Assembly: GCA_026702845.1 (NCBI GenBank)
Contig: JADCLS010000009.1
Span: forward strand, 166,625 to 230,624
DNA: 64,000 nt
Direction of reading: 5' to 3'
Source: Candidatus Heimdallarchaeota archaeon
GTDB lineage: Archaea; Asgardarchaeota; Heimdallarchaeia; Heimdallarchaeales; Kariarchaeaceae
The position numbers and the translations under genes are program-made. Shown in pieces: positions 29,226 through 39,464 of the stretch (positions are counted from its first letter, which is position 1; every line of letters starts with the position of its first letter). Below the pieces are notes generated by a model. The model saw only the letters and a program-made list of their open reading frames with translations. It was not told the origin of the DNA and did no database searches.

Positions 29226-30910
29226 GTGAATTAGAACGACCAACCATTAGAAAATCGGATGTAGCAATTGTACTTGCCGCATTCATTCCATGGATATTCA
29301 CCAAAGGAAGCACTGATGTTGAGGGTTATACAACAACAATTAGCCAGGTGACCCAATTCATGTTCTTTAGAATTATCAATACAGATGGAAGTAGTAAATA
29401 TGCATTGATTTCATCGAAAGGAGATTTGATCTATGGTTTCTTCCATTTGATGGCAGCTTTATTTGTCCTACATGCCATATTATTGAGATTTTATCAACTG
29501 GGATCAGGAAATAAGAAATTGGTAGGTACAATTGGTTCTGACCTCTTCTTTGCATTTATTTTCTCATTTTTTGCGGTAATCACCAGCTTGAGAGATATAC
29601 ATTTCATCAATTATACAAAATTTGATGCAGAATGGGGCTTTGATACCTCACGTACGGATGTTACACTAATCATACCAATTATTAGCTTTGTATTTCTTGC
29701 AGGAATGTTACTTGAATACAGAGATACTAAATTCCTCATGCTCAACTCAATATACAACACAATCAGGTATATGTTGATTATACTATTCACCGTGATTTCA
29801 GTTTTCCCCATAATCTGGGTAGCAATAGTATCTGTAAACAAACAAAGCGTAATACGTTCTGGGAGACCTCTTTGGCCTCTTGACCCATCTAGACCGCTGG
29901 ATTTTGGATCATATGAACGATTCTTCATCTTCAAACTTGAAGGTAGCCTGCAATCATGGGGATATGTCTGGGTATTGTTTGTGCTCTCAGTGATATTATT
30001 CACCATTCTCTACAAGCAGGTCATAGATGCTGGGAAATGGCAAGACTGGATTCAGGGTGTGCTCTATACAAAAGTATCACCCAAACGTGCTGGAAATGTA
30101 TATGTAGCAGCGGGATATTGGATCTTACTGGCAATCACATTTGAACTAGCTATGCTTGCACTCACCCTCATTTTTGCCAAATCAAGGGTATTTGGGTTAC
30201 CAAATGCTGGATTCCAGTGGTATTTACAAATGGATCCAGATCTTGCTGGTGGAGCAGTGCATCCCATTGGAAACTGGTTCTTTGTAACTACCATAATCTG
30301 TACGGGTGTATCTCTCTTTGGAATCTTTTTATCTGTACTCTCTGCATATGCACTGAGTAGATTTAAATTCCCAGGAAAAACTGGTATTGTTGGTGTGGTT
30401 CTTGGAACTCAAATGTTCCCAGGGATCATTCTACTTCTACCTCTACTGGTTATGTGGAACTCATTGGAGCTAACCAATAGCATCTTCGGTTTAACTGTGG
30501 CCTATGCATCTTTTGCTGTGCCATTCTCGACATTCATGCTCAAAGGGTTCTTTGATAGCTTATCCACAGATCTGGAAGAGGCAGCCATGGTTGATGGATG
30601 TACCAGATTGAGTGCATTTACGAGGATTATCTTACCATTGTCACTCCCTGGTTTGGCTTCCACCTTTCTGTTCTCTTTCCTGACCGGATATACAGAATAC
30701 CTACTGGCACTAACACTTTACCGACCAGATACAGATAACTATACCATTGCATTAGCATTGATTAATGTCTTCAGAGTGGACTATCAGAACTACTACTTCC
30801 CTGATCTTGCACTGTATTCACTTATAGTTGCAGCACCCATTTTACTCATCTTTGTTTATCTGCAGCGTTACCTCATAGCAGGTCTTGCTGCGGGAGGAAC
30901 CAAGGGATAG
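29222..30910 (+). CDS. malG: MalG-like ABC sugar permease, enlarged
   Basis: A 562-residue permease whose C-terminal 230 residues are a typical MalG domain. The EAA loop EEAAMVDGCTRLSAFTRIIL lies near residues 450-470, and the C-terminus LIAGLAAGGTKG is family-typical. The usual MalG has about 280-300 residues. Here the N-terminal 300 residues add three to five membrane segments and an extracytoplasmic loop between TM segments. The ATPase gene starts 8 bp downstream. Confidence 0.88.
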   Translation: MSELERPTIRKSDVAIVLAAFIPWIFTKGSTDVEGYTTTISQVTQFMFFRIINTDGSSKYALISSKGDLIYGFFHLMAALFVLHAILLRFYQLGSGNKKLVGTIGSDLFFAFIFSFFAVITSLRDIHFINYTKFDAEWGFDTSRTDVTLIIPIISFVFLAGMLLEYRDTKFLMLNSIYNTIRYMLIILFTVISVFPIIWVAIVSVNKQSVIRSGRPLWPLDPSRPLDFGSYERFFIFKLEGSLQSWGYVWVLFVLSVILFTILYKQVIDAGKWQDWIQGVLYTKVSPKRAGNVYVAAGYWILLAITFELAMLALTLIFAKSRVFGLPNAGFQWYLQMDPDLAGGAVHPIGNWFFVTTIICTGVSLFGIFLSVLSAYALSRFKFPGKTGIVGVVLGTQMFPGIILLLPLLVMWNSLELTNSIFGLTVAYASFAVPFSTFMLKGFFDSLSTDLEEAAMVDGCTRLSAFTRIILPLSLPGLASTFLFSFLTGYTEYLLALTLYRPDTDNYTIALALINVFRVDYQNYYFPDLALYSLIVAAPILLIFVYLQRYLIAGLAAGGTKG

Positions 30911-30918
30911 GTGATATT

Positions 30919-32004
30919 ATGACAAAAATTATTTTAGAAAATCTAACCAAATTATTTGGCCAGGAAAAGGCCGTTAGTGAATTCAACATCGAAATCAAGG
31001 ATGGCGAATTCTTAGTACTCGTTGGCCCATCAGGATGCGGGAAATCTACAACCCTACGTATGATAGCTGGTCTAGAGCAACCCTCATCAGGTAAAATTTT
31101 ATTTGATGATGAGAACATCACCTATTATCCTCCCAAAAATCGAGAGGTAGGGATGGTTTTTCAATCCTATGCCCTCTACCCCCATATGACTATCGAGGAG
31201 AATTTATCCTTTGGTTTGAGGCTCAAGGGAACAGATCGTATGGTGATCAAAGAGAAGGTTGCAGAAATTGCCACGATCCTTGGGATAGAGGATCATCTGA
31301 GCAAGAAACCCAAACAGTTATCAGGCGGTCAACGTCAACGTGTCGCTCTGGGAAGAGCAATTATTCGACAACCTCGATGTTTCCTATTTGATGAGCCTTT
31401 ATCAAATCTTGATGCCAAACTCAGGGTGCAGATGAGAGCTGAGATCCAGAGATTACAAAAAAACACAGGTATCACTTCCATTTATGTCACCCATGATCAA
31501 GTAGAGGCACTATCCATGGCAGATCGTATTGCTATAATGAAGCTGGGCGTAGTACACCAGGTGGGAACCCCTGAGGAGGTATACTTGCGGCCAAACAATA
31601 AATTTGTTGCCAGTTTCATCGGATCCCCTGAAATGAATATTATAGAGGGTGAAATTAAAGGAGATATGGTTGATACTCAAATGGGTTCTATTACCTTTGA
31701 TAAAAGCTTGTTTGATGTATCAGATGGACAAGCAGTGTGGATAGGGATGAGACCTGAACATATCGTTTTGGATGATACAGGTACATTATCCTTAATCCTA
31801 GACGTTATTGAACCACTAGGATCGGATACTTTCTTGTATGGTAAACTAAACAAGGGACAATTCACCATAAGGCATGAGGGACTGTTACCTGTGAGTTTTC
31901 TTGATGATAAGCGAGATAAACCCACTAGTTTTACCATTGATAAAAAGCATATTCATTTGTTTGATAAAGAAACCGAAATCAGTCTAAAAATGGCTAATAA
32001 ATAA
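30919..32004 (+). CDS. malK: MalK/MsmX-type ABC ATPase
   Basis: A 361-residue ATPase of carbohydrate importers. Walker A GPSGCGKST (36-44), signature LSGGQ (134-138), Walker B LFDEP with E159, and H-loop YVTHD are all intact. The C-terminal 120 residues form the TOBE/OB regulatory region typical of MalK/UgpC/MsmX. A GGTGAT ribosome site lies in front of the ATG, 8 bp after the MalG stop. It should power uptake of maltodextrins or related sugars through the two permeases. Sharing of one ATPase among several importers, as with MsmX, cannot be excluded. Confidence 0.95.
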   Translation: MTKIILENLTKLFGQEKAVSEFNIEIKDGEFLVLVGPSGCGKSTTLRMIAGLEQPSSGKILFDDENITYYPPKNREVGMVFQSYALYPHMTIEENLSFGLRLKGTDRMVIKEKVAEIATILGIEDHLSKKPKQLSGGQRQRVALGRAIIRQPRCFLFDEPLSNLDAKLRVQMRAEIQRLQKNTGITSIYVTHDQVEALSMADRIAIMKLGVVHQVGTPEEVYLRPNNKFVASFIGSPEMNIIEGEIKGDMVDTQMGSITFDKSLFDVSDGQAVWIGMRPEHIVLDDTGTLSLILDVIEPLGSDTFLYGKLNKGQFTIRHEGLLPVSFLDDKRDKPTSFTIDKKHIHLFDKETEISLKMANK

Positions 32005-32094
32005 AATATTCAAGTTATACTAACTTAATGGAATACTATTTTTTGGATATATATTAATAGAAAGTGTTTACATCAAGATTATTAAATTAATAGC

Positions 32095-35000
32095 CTATCG
32101 TAATATTTTACGTCGTAGTATTGGTATTGATATTAGGGGCAGTATGAACATCCAAGAGAAGGGTGTAGATTCTACATCGGAATCCGCACTGAAATCAAGC
32201 TGTCTAACCTCACTTAGTCTTGTGTTCCCATTTTCATCTATCGCTTTGATCTGTATAAAGAGATCCATTCCTTCTTGATACTTAATCACAATACTGGAGT
32301 AACCATTCTCATACTGAGAATTATCCGCAGCCATTGCCTTGTTTTGGAAGGTGCTATTATCTGTTGAATATAACACAGCTATTGACTGCAGATGAGTATC
32401 CGTTACGTCTGCATGAACCTTGATATAGTCACCAACTGCAGGTGAAGTAGGAATATGTTTAAAGTCGTTTATATCTGGAGCATACCCATCATTAACAGTG
32501 ATTGTATACGTATTTACAGCGATATTACCTGCAAGATCTGTGGCACGAATTTCCACCACATGAGTGCCTTCTACAAGGAAGAATTGAACATAGTTCTTCT
32601 CCTTAGGTGAGACACCAATCAGTTGGCCATTACTGTTATAGGCCCAGATACCTCCAAGTACCTCGTCAGTAACCATTGATACATTGACTATTGAACCATC
32701 AGCACGATTGGTCAGTACATCCTTTGCTAAGCCATCATTGAAGAAAATCTGCTCTATTTTAGGTGGTACAAAATCATACTCTCCTGTGATTCCCTCACCA
32801 ACGGCAGTCATCTTCGCATAGGTTAGGGGTGCCTCCTTATAATTGGAGAGAAGAGATAATTGATCAACAGTTCCAGGTGTTAGAATATCTATAACATTAG
32901 GATCAGCGGTACTATCTGATTGTCCACCCATCTTGTAATCAGCTGCATTGGCAGCAGTTTGACGAATATTGTTGGGGGAGTAACCATCATTGGAGAAGGT
33001 AGCCACAATGAATCCCATGGAATTATCAACAGTGAAACCTATAGCACTGTCTGCAATGGTAATTCTCACAAATCCCTCATTGGGATCAACAACCATCCTC
33101 ATATTTACACCAGCTGAAGCTGCAGTTGCTGTTGGATAGCCATCATCATTTAATTCTGGGGAGTAGAAATTCCAGGAAACTTCCCATCCTCCTGCTTGGA
33201 CTGCCCACTCATAGGCAGAGAACTCATCAATATCTGCAGATGAAGCCTCTACACCTACTGTACCACCAGATCCTGGGATTCTATCCTGATCAATATAGAT
33301 CAAAATACCAGGATGGGAGAGACCGTATGGTGATCCCCATGGATTGGTAATTGTCTCAATTCCAACCTCAAAGATGGTTTCTTCCTTGGTACTATCATGA
33401 TAAACTGCAAAAGTGGTAAGATCGAATAACCCGGAATAAGGCTCAAAAGCAGCATTCTGACCATACTGAAGACCTCCTGTGGATCCGACAGGACCTGCAG
33501 AACCTGTCTCATCTCCAATAGCATCCTCATGGAGATAGACTAATTCTCCTGAGATACCTGCTGGTGGAAGTGTAAGTTGTATTGGTCCATCATTAGGGGC
33601 GAAATCCTTATGGGTAAGAACAGTTGTATTGGATGCAGATGCCTCAAATGCCATCTGTAAAGTACTTTCTGGACCAGCATTCAATCCATCAACAGGAATA
33701 GCAAATTCAAGAATGCCATTAAAGGCAACTTGAGCAGTGAAATTAGTCGCTGAGAAAGTCTCATCACCATTAGCAGTGAAAATATTAACATTGGCAACAA
33801 CTCCTTCTGTGAGATCAGTAATATTCACACCCACCTCAAATGCAATTGGAAAACCAGCAGAAGTGGTTGAGGATGTACCATACCGTGTTCTGATGTTAGT
33901 CACTGCATCTCCTGTACCAGAGAAGTATACAGCAAAGAAAATATTATTCCAACTCTCCAAAGTGAGATAATCAGACATATCCATTCTGATAAACAGATCT
34001 GAGTTTGGTGCACCATATCCAACATATAAATCAGATATGATATTTGCTGGATCATCACCGGCCTCCATAACTCCTCCATCTGGATCTCTCAAGTAACCAG
34101 CTGCATCCCACTCATCCTCAGCAGTTACTGCACCATCGATGGTGATGGAGCTCTCGCCAGAAGGATCTCGTTCGTAGGATGAGAGAGGTTTAAGTTGTTC
34201 ATATAGAAATGGTTTGGATGTGAGTAGTTCCTCATCATCCATTCCACTCCAATAATATACACTTCTGAGCAAGGATTTGAATGCCCAGTCGAATTTCTCA
34301 TCGTTACCAGAATCCTGATCAGCACCTGCCCACCAGAACCAATCTGATCCCTCTGCAAGATAGACAGAATCCCAAGCATTGGCACGAGCAGTCTCATTAA
34401 GTGTTGCATTGACACTAACCAGATGGGTACGAGCATCAATGAGCTCATCCCAGTATCGGTTCTCAAGAGATTCTCCGATCCATGTTGTGAAATCACCATT
34501 GATCCATGAACCTGTCTTTAAAGTATGATCGACTGTGATTGAACTACCATACTCATCAATATATTTGGACACGGTGGTGGTTTTCAGCCATCCATCTTCC
34601 TGAGCCTGAACGATTGCATCATATAACTCATTTCTGAATTGATTAGCATTATCTGGATACCATTCCCAGGCGTTCTCGCCGTCCATACCTAGAGTGGCAA
34701 GTCGAGGATCTCCACCTTCATCCTTGAAGCTGGTGTACTTGCGATAGAGTACATTCATGAAGTCCTCAACAGCCTCTGTTTGATTTTCAAATGAAGCATA
34801 ATTGAATCCCACTTTATCAGAGAGCTCAGTATCATCATAAACAAAGAACATTGAATCCGAATGATCTGCATTATCAACCTTATACAGCTGATTGAGGTCA
34901 TCTTCACCAGAGGATCTACCTGGGACTTTGGCAAGTTGCTCTGGAGCTGTGATACTCCATTCAATTCCATATTTTGTATAATGCTCGATAAGGGCAGGAC

Positions 35001-35976
35001 TTACTGCCTGCTCAGGAGACCATATACCTTGGGGATAGCGGCCAAAAAGGTCGTTGAATAACTCATTTGATCGATCAATCTGCTCATCAAGATCCTCAGG
35101 CCACATAGTATTTCCTGTTGGCATTGCTGTTGCTTTGTTAATAGATGTATCAAGTTCGGATCTAGTATCTAGCAACAGAGGACCGATAGGATGGGCAAGT
35201 GGTGTCGTAACCAGTTCAAGTTGTCCATTATCAACTAATTGCTTGTGCATGGGGATAACTTGCTCAATGATATCATATCCAGCCTCCACAATATATTCCA
35301 CATCTGCATGGGTGTAGGGTGTAACATCTGGATCGGCATCATTATTCTTGTCTGCGAGAGCTGCGAGAGTAGTATTTCCCTCTACAAATTCTTCATTCAT
35401 CCACTTGAGGAAGAAGAGAACCTTTGCTGCGTTCATTTCGTTATCGGTCCATGTAGAGTAATTGGATCTAATATTGTCAACAGATTTGAATTTATTAACA
35501 AGGAATTGGCCATTGATATCAAACAGATTCCCGCCTGGATAAGGTCCAAATAGGAAGTATTTCTCATCATCTGTAAGTTCAGCATTCTGCTTCAATACCA
35601 TCTCAATAAGACGATCTTTGGCAGTATGATCGGCATAGTCAACCAATTGGCGGAGTAATGTACCAGTCATATCCATTGTGGCATTGATCGTAGGTCTATC
35701 GATCATAAGTTGTGCCATTTTAGGATAATCATTGATACCATGCATAAAGACCCAGGGTTGTTCATAGTATCCAGTAGTGGGATCTAAATAACTAGGCTGG
35801 TGCTGGTGCCAGACGAAGGTGACAAATAATGGGTTTCCACCCTCATTTGTTCTGGCTGTAATACTCGGTAAAGGTTGAACATGAATTGCATTTTCAGTAT
35901 TTCCCACTGTGCCTACAAGTGAGCTGGTGAAAAACAATGAAATAATTATTAATGTCAAATATAGTGATTTTCTCAT
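32095..35976 (-). CDS. secreted GH57 amylopullulanase-like enzyme
   Basis: A 1293-residue exported enzyme, cutting starch or pullulan outside the cell. The signal peptide (1-27) precedes a GH57 domain (about 45-520): HQHQPSY, nucleophile E322 in GIWSPEQAVS, acid/base D432 in LGMDGENAWEW. Two DOMON-like domains follow (about 640-790 and 830-1045), the second resembling the glucodextranase C-terminal domain also seen in Pyrococcus amylopullulanases. Then come an Ig-like region (1080-1260) and a membrane segment with basic tail RRKILR. The 3' end is convergent with the MalK gene, 90 bp away. A GAGGT ribosome site precedes the ATG, and a palindrome lies near the start site. Confidence 0.9.
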   Translation of the reverse strand: MRKSLYLTLIIISLFFTSSLVGTVGNTENAIHVQPLPSITARTNEGGNPLFVTFVWHQHQPSYLDPTTGYYEQPWVFMHGINDYPKMAQLMIDRPTINATMDMTGTLLRQLVDYADHTAKDRLIEMVLKQNAELTDDEKYFLFGPYPGGNLFDINGQFLVNKFKSVDNIRSNYSTWTDNEMNAAKVLFFLKWMNEEFVEGNTTLAALADKNNDADPDVTPYTHADVEYIVEAGYDIIEQVIPMHKQLVDNGQLELVTTPLAHPIGPLLLDTRSELDTSINKATAMPTGNTMWPEDLDEQIDRSNELFNDLFGRYPQGIWSPEQAVSPALIEHYTKYGIEWSITAPEQLAKVPGRSSGEDDLNQLYKVDNADHSDSMFFVYDDTELSDKVGFNYASFENQTEAVEDFMNVLYRKYTSFKDEGGDPRLATLGMDGENAWEWYPDNANQFRNELYDAIVQAQEDGWLKTTTVSKYIDEYGSSITVDHTLKTGSWINGDFTTWIGESLENRYWDELIDARTHLVSVNATLNETARANAWDSVYLAEGSDWFWWAGADQDSGNDEKFDWAFKSLLRSVYYWSGMDDEELLTSKPFLYEQLKPLSSYERDPSGESSITIDGAVTAEDEWDAAGYLRDPDGGVMEAGDDPANIISDLYVGYGAPNSDLFIRMDMSDYLTLESWNNIFFAVYFSGTGDAVTNIRTRYGTSSTTSAGFPIAFEVGVNITDLTEGVVANVNIFTANGDETFSATNFTAQVAFNGILEFAIPVDGLNAGPESTLQMAFEASASNTTVLTHKDFAPNDGPIQLTLPPAGISGELVYLHEDAIGDETGSAGPVGSTGGLQYGQNAAFEPYSGLFDLTTFAVYHDSTKEETIFEVGIETITNPWGSPYGLSHPGILIYIDQDRIPGSGGTVGVEASSADIDEFSAYEWAVQAGGWEVSWNFYSPELNDDGYPTATAASAGVNMRMVVDPNEGFVRITIADSAIGFTVDNSMGFIVATFSNDGYSPNNIRQTAANAADYKMGGQSDSTADPNVIDILTPGTVDQLSLLSNYKEAPLTYAKMTAVGEGITGEYDFVPPKIEQIFFNDGLAKDVLTNRADGSIVNVSMVTDEVLGGIWAYNSNGQLIGVSPKEKNYVQFFLVEGTHVVEIRATDLAGNIAVNTYTITVNDGYAPDINDFKHIPTSPAVGDYIKVHADVTDTHLQSIAVLYSTDNSTFQNKAMAADNSQYENGYSSIVIKYQEGMDLFIQIKAIDENGNTRLSEVRQLDFSADSDVESTPFSWMFILPLISIPILRRKILR

Positions 35977-36006
35977 AAGATAACCTCAAAAATCAAGGTA
36001 CTTTTG

Positions 36007-36045
36007 CGATTAAATCGAATAGAAACAATTTTTATAAAAATATAC
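36007..36045 (-). promoter_or_regulatory. amylopullulanase promoter with palindrome
   Basis: On the minus strand a TATA-like element (36029-36041, TTTTTATAAAAA) is followed about 20 nt later by the 11-bp palindrome CGATT-A-AATCG (36007-36017), near the expected transcription start. It resembles the palindrome at the malE start (CGTTAATAACG). Confidence 0.4.
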
Positions 36046-36322
36046 GGTCAATTACACTTTTATTTTACCAAGCAATAATCGTAAAACCGTCCTATGGAAT
36101 TCTTAAATACGAATTTAGGAGGGCTTTTTTAATATCCATGATGAATAATCTTCAGTAATCAAGCTTAATTGCAGCAAAACAAGCATAATATATTCAGGTT
36201 CGCTTTCTTTTGATTAGCTAACAGATAAGATTAATAAATTATTGAAAAATTGCTCATTAGCCTATCTTGAGAATGCACTCAAGGATGAGGTATTGAGTAA
36301 ATATCTCGTTGACTAACAACTG
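36046..36322. other. intergenic region with imperfect hairpin
   Basis: No open frame is seen. An imperfect hairpin around 36091-36127 is followed by a T run on the plus strand. It terminates no visible gene and could be a regulatory structure of the minus-strand genes. Nothing else was recognised. Confidence 0.3.
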
Positions 36323-37312
36323 CTAGTACTGGTGTTGCTTATCAACTAAATGTATAGGAGGTTTACCGTCATAAACTCTTCTGATGTTCTCTGCTATGAT
36401 CTCAAGAGACTTTGAAGAGTATGCAGTACGCTCTACAAATCCAATATTATGTGGGATAGCAATCACATTTTGTAATTGCCAAATAGGGAATCGGGAAGGC
36501 ACTCGTAATTCTGGCTTCCATGAGGGATCCCACCAATGTGGAATCCACCAGACATCAAGAGCAGCACCAGCAATCCAGCCTTCCGTCAGAGCCAAGTATA
36601 ATGGTTCCTCTTGAATAAGTGCTGCTCTGCCGATATTGACTAAATAACCACTGGATTTCATCATCTTTAATTCCTTTTCTCCAATCATTCCTCGAGTTGC
36701 AGGTGTAAGAGGAGCAGTCAAGAGTACAAAATCTGCAATAGCAAGCTTTTCCAAGATAGTTTCGGGTCCTGAACAAGATTCCAACGCCAGTTCCTTGATT
36801 AATTGCTCTTTTGGTGATCGTTGAATCCCATGAATCTTCATTCCAAACGGTACCAATCGTTTAGCAACTTCTTGCCCAATACTGCCCATTCCAACTATAA
36901 CCACATGTTTATCTCTTAAATCCATCCCACGTAATGGTTGTCTATCAGGAAAATTATTATGCTTCAGTACTATTTGCTTGGCTAGTGCAAACATAAGAGC
37001 GATAGTACCCTCAGCCATGGGTACTGGATTGGCACCAGAAGTATTGGAAACAAATACTCGTTCAGGGATTACCTCAAAAGGAATAGCATCAACACCAGCC
37101 CCGGTTTTCTGGATTAATTGTAATTTCTTACCAGCAATCACAACATCTGGAGAGAGACGTGTGGCAACAATAATGCTTGCATCAGACACTAACTCTATAA
37201 GTTCTTCATCAGTTCCATTTTCTGGTGCTATTATTTCAATTTCCTCTGAAAGGAATTCATTTTGATCCTCAAACCATTTTTTAAGCTGTTTATTTGCCAT
37301 TACTACTTTCAT
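36323..37312 (-). CDS. D-isomer-specific 2-hydroxyacid dehydrogenase
   Basis: A 329-residue NAD(P)-dependent dehydrogenase (D-3-phosphoglycerate/glyoxylate reductase-like). The dinucleotide motif is VVIVGMGSIGQEVAKRL, the catalytic Arg lies in VNIGRAALI, and the catalytic His in IPHNIG. I prefer ATG at 37312, where the protein starts MKVVMANKQ, to the ATG 12 bp upstream. A separate ACT protein gene lies nearby on the same strand (37570-37968), which hints at amino acid metabolism, but the substrate is not certain. Confidence 0.88.
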   Translation of the reverse strand: MKVVMANKQLKKWFEDQNEFLSEEIEIIAPENGTDEELIELVSDASIIVATRLSPDVVIAGKKLQLIQKTGAGVDAIPFEVIPERVFVSNTSGANPVPMAEGTIALMFALAKQIVLKHNNFPDRQPLRGMDLRDKHVVIVGMGSIGQEVAKRLVPFGMKIHGIQRSPKEQLIKELALESCSGPETILEKLAIADFVLLTAPLTPATRGMIGEKELKMMKSSGYLVNIGRAALIQEEPLYLALTEGWIAGAALDVWWIPHWWDPSWKPELRVPSRFPIWQLQNVIAIPHNIGFVERTAYSSKSLEIIAENIRRVYDGKPPIHLVDKQHQY

Positions 37313-37569
37313 GGCTGTCAACAAGTAGGTGACAATTTAATTCTTATCCAGTAATTGAAGATTTCCTATCAATATGAGATCCATCATCAATAATTCATAA
37401 GTAATAGTTATGTGACCTTACTAAATGGTTTTCACAAGGGTATTTCCTATCAAATTTAGAAATCTATTAATCATCATATGATCAATTTTTTGACAAAAAT
37501 ATTTTATTTTACTTTTTAGTTCATTCTAACCAGTTGTCAAATATATTCATATGCTATTTAATAACGAAA

Positions 37570-37968
37570 TTATAGCAATAAGAAGTCTGATAATATATCA
37601 TTTATGTTGTGGCCATTTGTTTCTGAGAATTTCATTGCCACCAATCCGAAATCCTCTTTTTTACCAAAACCATAACAATAATCAATGTTAATACCCTTTT
37701 CTGCTAGCAAACCGGTTAGTTTTCCCAGTTCACCAGGTTTATCCTCAAGCTTAACAACTGTCACATCCACTGTTGATACGATGATGTTATGCTCCGTCTC
37801 AAAAATTTCTTTGGCTTTCTCGGGTTCGTCAAGCATGAGCCTTACCTCAGCAAGTGGACCTCTCTCAGTACTGATTCCAAGAATATTAATATTATTATCA
37901 CCTAGTATCTTTAGTATTCTAGACATTGATCCGGGTTTATTCTCAGTCAATATCGATAATTGTTCCAT
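37570..37968 (-). CDS. tandem ACT-domain protein
   Basis: A 132-residue protein made of two ACT domains (about 3-62 and 67-130). The first reads LTENKPGSMSRILKILGDNNINI, cut here into its features: NKPG turn, helix, then INILGIST strand. The second carries LEDKPGELGKLTGLLAEKGI. Such stand-alone ACT proteins bind amino acids and regulate enzymes or transcription. The function is inferred only from fold. Confidence 0.88.
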   Translation of the reverse strand: MEQLSILTENKPGSMSRILKILGDNNINILGISTERGPLAEVRLMLDEPEKAKEIFETEHNIIVSTVDVTVVKLEDKPGELGKLTGLLAEKGINIDYCYGFGKKEDFGLVAMKFSETNGHNINDILSDFLLL

Positions 37969-38200
37969 AATCTTGATACAATTCGAGCATATAAATTGCT
38001 ATTGATTATCTCATTCTGATTTAATATATGGAAAAGGTAATCCTATTTAATATTTCATCTTCAATGCTACATCCCATTTCTTGGAAGAATAGGTTGATTG
38101 TTGCAGGAATTATTTTAGAAATACATTAACATCTGAAGAAATGATCTGATTATCAAAAATTACAAAACATTAATATTCTATGTGAATTTACTTACACTCA

Positions 38201-39238
38201 GTGAGCCATCTCATAGAAGAATTTATTCATGATTTCAAAGCACTGAATAATTTTGAGATTGAAACAGATTTCATCAACGAATATGAACAAGACAAGATAG
38301 AAGTCAGAGTACTAGGATTACATGGTAAAGATATCATCTTTCCCGAGATTTTAGGAGAGAAAATCACTGATCTTACCATCCGTTTTAGTGCGCAGAAATA
38401 TCTCAATGAATCTATTTGTAATATGCCAAACCTTGAATATCTTCATTTACAGAATCTTGGGCTCAAAGCGCTGGATGAATCAATTGGGACACTCTCCAAA
38501 TTAGAAGTATTATCTGCAGAATTCAATCATCTTGATCAACTTCCAGCAAGTTTTTCTAATTTAAAATCACTTACAGAGCTTATCTTTGAGGAAAACAGGT
38601 TCGCTCAATTTCCCAATGAAATATTAAATCTCAATAAAATGGAGGTTTTAAGCCTATTTGGCAATATACTCCATTCAATTCCATCTGAAATAGGTAATCT
38701 AACCCAACTTGTTGCTCTTGATCTTGGTAATAACAATATTTCAACACTTCCTGACACTATCTGTGAACTTGAAAAACTAACTGTACTCAATCTTGTTGGG
38801 AATGAAATTAAATTTCTTCCAGATTGCATTGGATCCCTAGAAAATCTGGAGACATTGGGATTGAATAACAATAAACTTGATACTCTCCCAGAGGGATTTT
38901 CTAACCTTAAAAAACTCAAATCACTAACCATAATGGGAAATAATATTCAATCTCTACCAGCATATTTCTCATCATTCGACCAATTAGAGGATCTTTGGAT
39001 TGATGGTCATACTTTTGAAACTATCAGAAACATTAGCAATATGAAAAAACTCAAGCTCCTTCATATCTTTGTTTCTGATACAATCAGGTTTCCATCTAAT
39101 ATGGAGGAATTAAATCTTGAATCTTTGACATTACATTGTACTACAGAAATGCCACCCAGTGTTCATTTACAGGTTGAAGAATTGAAACGATCTGGAATCC
39201 CAGTCTATATAATTGTAGAAAACCAATCTAGTGGATGA
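38201..39238 (+). CDS. leucine-rich repeat protein
   Basis: A 345-residue cytosolic protein with about 8-10 leucine-rich repeats of 23 residues (LPxxIxxLxxLxxLxLxxN), from about residue 65 to 290, flanked by an acidic N-terminal cap of about 60 residues. No signal peptide. The start is GTG at 38201, the first usable codon. It is a second LRR protein in this window, with a different repeat length than the one at 11767. Protein binding is expected; the partner is unknown. Confidence 0.83.
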   Translation: MSHLIEEFIHDFKALNNFEIETDFINEYEQDKIEVRVLGLHGKDIIFPEILGEKITDLTIRFSAQKYLNESICNMPNLEYLHLQNLGLKALDESIGTLSKLEVLSAEFNHLDQLPASFSNLKSLTELIFEENRFAQFPNEILNLNKMEVLSLFGNILHSIPSEIGNLTQLVALDLGNNNISTLPDTICELEKLTVLNLVGNEIKFLPDCIGSLENLETLGLNNNKLDTLPEGFSNLKKLKSLTIMGNNIQSLPAYFSSFDQLEDLWIDGHTFETIRNISNMKKLKLLHIFVSDTIRFPSNMEELNLESLTLHCTTEMPPSVHLQVEELKRSGIPVYIIVENQSSG

Positions 39239-39464
39239 TTTTTTTAATTGTTTCACAAACACTAATTATTCGATTAATCATCAGGTAATATCTAACTACC
39301 AAATTTTCGATGGATATTCTCACTCTTTTCCAATATTCTGAGCACTTAATTGTAAAATCCTGGATGTGATTTTCTAGTTGAGAATAAACAGATTCCCTGA
39401 ATCGGGATCATTTTTCTGTGTTCTGTACCATACGAATTTATTGAGCATCCTATCATCAAAATTC

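Noticed and set aside
36091..36131. Hairpin with T run read as an intrinsic terminator.
   Set aside because: No plus-strand gene ends here, and the stem is imperfect.
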